Assembly: GCA_027001895.1 (NCBI GenBank)
Contig: JALTLP010000082.1
Location: 1-6,868, forward strand
Reading direction: 5' to 3'
Origin: Chromatiales bacterium
GTDB lineage: Bacteria > Pseudomonadota > Gammaproteobacteria > UBA6429 > Thiohalophilaceae
Length of the DNA: 6,868 nucleotides
Under the pieces are notes generated by a model. The model was not told the DNA's origin. It did no database searches and saw only the letters and a list, made by a program, of their open reading frames with translations. A program made the translations under genes and the position numbers. Each line of letters opens with the position of its first letter. The stretch's first letter is position 1. This document shows positions 4,829 through 6,868 of the stretch, piece after piece.

Positions 4829-6085
4829 ATGCCATTTCGATCAGCTCTCAGTGGTATTAATGCCGCAGCACAGGATTTACGTGTTATAGGAAATAACGTA
4901 GCCAACGCCAGTACAACCGGATTTAAAACCTCACGTGCTGAATTTGCAGATGTTTATGCAGCATCCGATGGTGCAGCATCCAATGCGATTGGTGCCGGTG
5001 TTCGCTTATCGGGCGTTAGTCAGCAGTTTGGCCAGGGTAATATCGAATTTACCGATAACAAGCTGGATCTTGCGGTTAATGGTCGGGGCTTTTTTGTGCT
5101 GGATACAAACGGTTCACGTTCATACACACGCGCCGGTTCGTTTAAAGTTGACCGTGATGGTTTTGTTGTTAACTCATCGAATGACAAGCTGGTGGTTAAC
5201 AATGCTGACGAGTCAGGTGAAATATCCGGTGCGGTCGGCCCTTTACGGTTAGACCGTTCCAATATTGTTCCAAAGTCCACTTCACGTATTGATGTTGGTT
5301 TAAACCTGGACAGTTCACAAAAACCACCTTCAACTATTCCTTTTAATCCGGATGTGCCTTCATCGTTTACACATTCAACATCGTTAACTGTTTATGATTC
5401 ACTTGGTGCACCTCATCTGGCAACAATGTATTACGTAAAAGATGCCGAGCCAAATAGCTGGACAACCCATATGTTTGTCGATGGTAAAAATGCCAGGGGG
5501 GGGACAGCACCTCCCTATTCGGGTGACAAACTGGTCTTTAATGGAGCAGGTGGTCTCGCATCAATTAATGGCACGCCAGCACCTCCGGGTGAAATTGAAT
5601 ACACGGGTGTCGATACTGGCTCAGGTGCAGACCCGATTGATTTTGTAATCAACCTGCAATCCTCAACACCGACTACGCAGTTTGGTACCAAGTTCTCGGT
5701 CAGTGCGTTAACACAAAACGGTTATACCTCGGGTCGCTTAAGCGGTATTGATATTGATGACACTGGTATTGTTCGAGCCCGTTACAGTAATGGCCAGACC
5801 CGAACACTGGGGCAGGTTACACTGGCAGACTTTTCAAACCCGCAAGGTTTACGTCAGTTGGGTGATACCAACTGGGCAGAAAGTTTTGCTTCAGGTGTGC
5901 CACTGATTGGCACACCGGGCTCAGGCAGCCTGGGTCAGTTACAGTCGGGCGCACTTGAGTCATCCAATGTCGATTTAACCGGGCAACTGGTCAACATGAT
6001 TAAAGCACAACGTAACTTTCAGGCAAATGCTCAGGTTATTACAACGGCTGATACCGTTACTCAGACAATTATTAATATTCGTTAG
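4829..6085 (+). CDS. flgE: FlgE, flagellar hook subunit
   Basis: The protein has 418 aa (enteric FlgE about 403). FlgE polymerises into the hook, the universal joint between rod and filament. The N-terminal D0 segment is unmistakable: MPFRSALSGINAAAQDLRV, then IGNNVANASTTGFKTSRAEF (20-39). LAVNGRGFFVL (81-91) and YTRAGSFKVDRDGFVVN (99-115) start the next domain. FTHSTSLTVYDSLGAPH (180-196) is the family motif of the central domain. The C-terminus from about 364 (LGQLQSGALESSNVDL, LVNMIKAQRNFQANAQ, TTADTVTQTIINIR) pairs with the N-terminal helix in the coiled coil of the assembled hook. No cysteine is present. A strong AAGGAG site lies 7 nt before the ATG. It is preceded by two hairpins and followed by flgF after 36 bp. 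Confidence 0.97.
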   Translation: MPFRSALSGINAAAQDLRVIGNNVANASTTGFKTSRAEFADVYAASDGAASNAIGAGVRLSGVSQQFGQGNIEFTDNKLDLAVNGRGFFVLDTNGSRSYTRAGSFKVDRDGFVVNSSNDKLVVNNADESGEISGAVGPLRLDRSNIVPKSTSRIDVGLNLDSSQKPPSTIPFNPDVPSSFTHSTSLTVYDSLGAPHLATMYYVKDAEPNSWTTHMFVDGKNARGGTAPPYSGDKLVFNGAGGLASINGTPAPPGEIEYTGVDTGSGADPIDFVINLQSSTPTTQFGTKFSVSALTQNGYTSGRLSGIDIDDTGIVRARYSNGQTRTLGQVTLADFSNPQGLRQLGDTNWAESFASGVPLIGTPGSGSLGQLQSGALESSNVDLTGQLVNMIKAQRNFQANAQVITTADTVTQTIINIR

Positions 6086-6121
6086 GTTATAAAATATTTA
6101 TCAGGTTAGTGGAGTAAAGTA

Positions 6122-6862
6122 ATGGACAGAATGTTATATGTTGCAATGAGTGGTGCCAAACAGAATATGATGGCACAGGCACTCAATGCAAATAACATGG
6201 CAAACATCAGCACCAATGGTTTTAAAGCTGATCTTGCTGCTGCCCGTAGCATGCCATTGTTTGGTAATGGCTTCCCTACCCGGGTTTTTTCAATGACCGA
6301 ACGTGAAGGAACTGACTTTAATCCCGGTACCATACAGGCAACCGGCCGCGGCCTGGATATTGCTATTAAAGGCCAGGGCTTTATTGCCGTACAGGCTAAA
6401 GATGGTAACGAAGCTTATACCCGTGCTGGCGGCCTGCGTGTGTCGGCTAACGGTTTGCTTGAAACAGCTAACGGTCTGGCTGTTATTGGCGAAGGTGGGC
6501 CGATAACGGTACCACAAGCCAAGCGGATTGAAATAAGTGCGGATGGTTCAGTGTCTGTAATCAACCAGACCAAAGGTGCCGAAGTCAGTAATGTTGTTGA
6601 CCGAATCAAACTGGTTAATCCCGATATACAAATTGTACAAAAAGGTAACGATGGTTTGTTTCATCTTGAAAATGGTGAAACAGCACAGGCCGATGCCAGC
6701 GTAGAAGTAATTACCGGTTCACTCGAAGGCAGCAATGTAAATGTTGCTTCTGAACTGGTCAATATGATTGAGCTTGCAAGACAGTTTGAGATGCAGGTAA
6801 AGATGATGAAAGTTGCAGAACAAAACGACGAACATGCCATGCGACTAATGACAGTCGCTTAA
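6122..6862 (+). CDS. flgF: FlgF, flagellar proximal rod protein
   Basis: The protein has 246 aa (enteric FlgF 251). FlgF is a rod subunit, paralogous to FlgE and FlgG, exported by the flagellar type III system. The N-terminal axial motif is MDRMLYVAMSGAKQNMMAQ, then LNANNMANISTNGFKADLA (22-40), the MANISTNGFKA form being typical of FlgF. The middle has LDIAIKGQGFIAVQ and YTRAGGLRVSANGLL. The C-terminus is GSLEGSNVNVASELVNMIEL followed by ARQFEMQVKMMKVAEQNDEHA. It is distinguished from FlgG by length and by the MDRMLYVAMSGAKQ start. It has no cysteine. A GGAG site is at 6111-6114. The stop is at 6860-6862, six bases before the window end; flgG is expected next. Confidence 0.96.
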   Translation: MDRMLYVAMSGAKQNMMAQALNANNMANISTNGFKADLAAARSMPLFGNGFPTRVFSMTEREGTDFNPGTIQATGRGLDIAIKGQGFIAVQAKDGNEAYTRAGGLRVSANGLLETANGLAVIGEGGPITVPQAKRIEISADGSVSVINQTKGAEVSNVVDRIKLVNPDIQIVQKGNDGLFHLENGETAQADASVEVITGSLEGSNVNVASELVNMIELARQFEMQVKMMKVAEQNDEHAMRLMTVA

Positions 6863-6868
6863 AAACTG

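Noticed and set aside
1..6868. A previously undescribed system hidden among the flagellar genes
   Set aside because: All coding space is filled by recognised flagellar and chemotaxis genes with normal lengths and motifs; the gaps are 249 bp or less and hold only regulatory sequence.

Overview
This window is a flagellar and chemotaxis gene cluster from a Gram-negative bacterium, most likely a polarly flagellated gammaproteobacterium with a fairly AT-rich genome (GC in the low-to-mid 40s by eye). Three things point there: the order flgM-flgA <- -> cheV-cheR-flgBCDEF, known from Vibrio, Shewanella and Pseudomonas relatives; well-formed sigma-54 (RpoN) -24/-12 promoters beside sigma-28 (FliA) promoters; and a CheV protein, which enteric Escherichia coli lacks. 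I cannot assign a genus from the sequence alone.

Layout. Leftward: the first 23 codons of flgM (69 to 1, running off the window), its own sigma-28 promoter (110-136), and flgA (891 to 175). A 249-bp divergent region (892-1140) holds a leftward sigma-54 promoter for flgA (1023-1038) and a rightward sigma-28 promoter for cheV (1082-1108). Rightward: cheV (1141-2070) and cheR (2107-2940, TTG start). A 200-bp gap (2941-3140) follows, with an inverted repeat, a pair of TTGCCGTTT direct repeats and a near-perfect sigma-54 promoter (3080-3095). Then come flgB, flgC, flgD, flgE and flgF, all intact, closely spaced and on the same strand. The only notable gap among them is flgD-flgE (84 bp), which holds two AT-rich hairpins. 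flgF ends six bases before the window ends; flgG would be expected next.

How it works together. FlgB, FlgC and FlgF are rod proteins, FlgE is the hook subunit and FlgD the hook cap/scaffold. FlgA is the periplasmic chaperone for the P ring that surrounds the rod. FlgM is the anti-sigma-28 factor that holds back late genes until the hook is complete. CheV and CheR serve the receptor arrays (coupling and receptor methylation). The promoter assignments suggest that the structural genes and flgA are middle genes under sigma-54, while flgM and cheVR are late genes under sigma-28.

I found no mobile element, CRISPR array, RNA gene or unknown coding region. The gene content is ordinary. What deserves a second look is regulatory: the promoter set, the candidate activator sites upstream of flgB, the long flgA leader and the hairpins before flgE.
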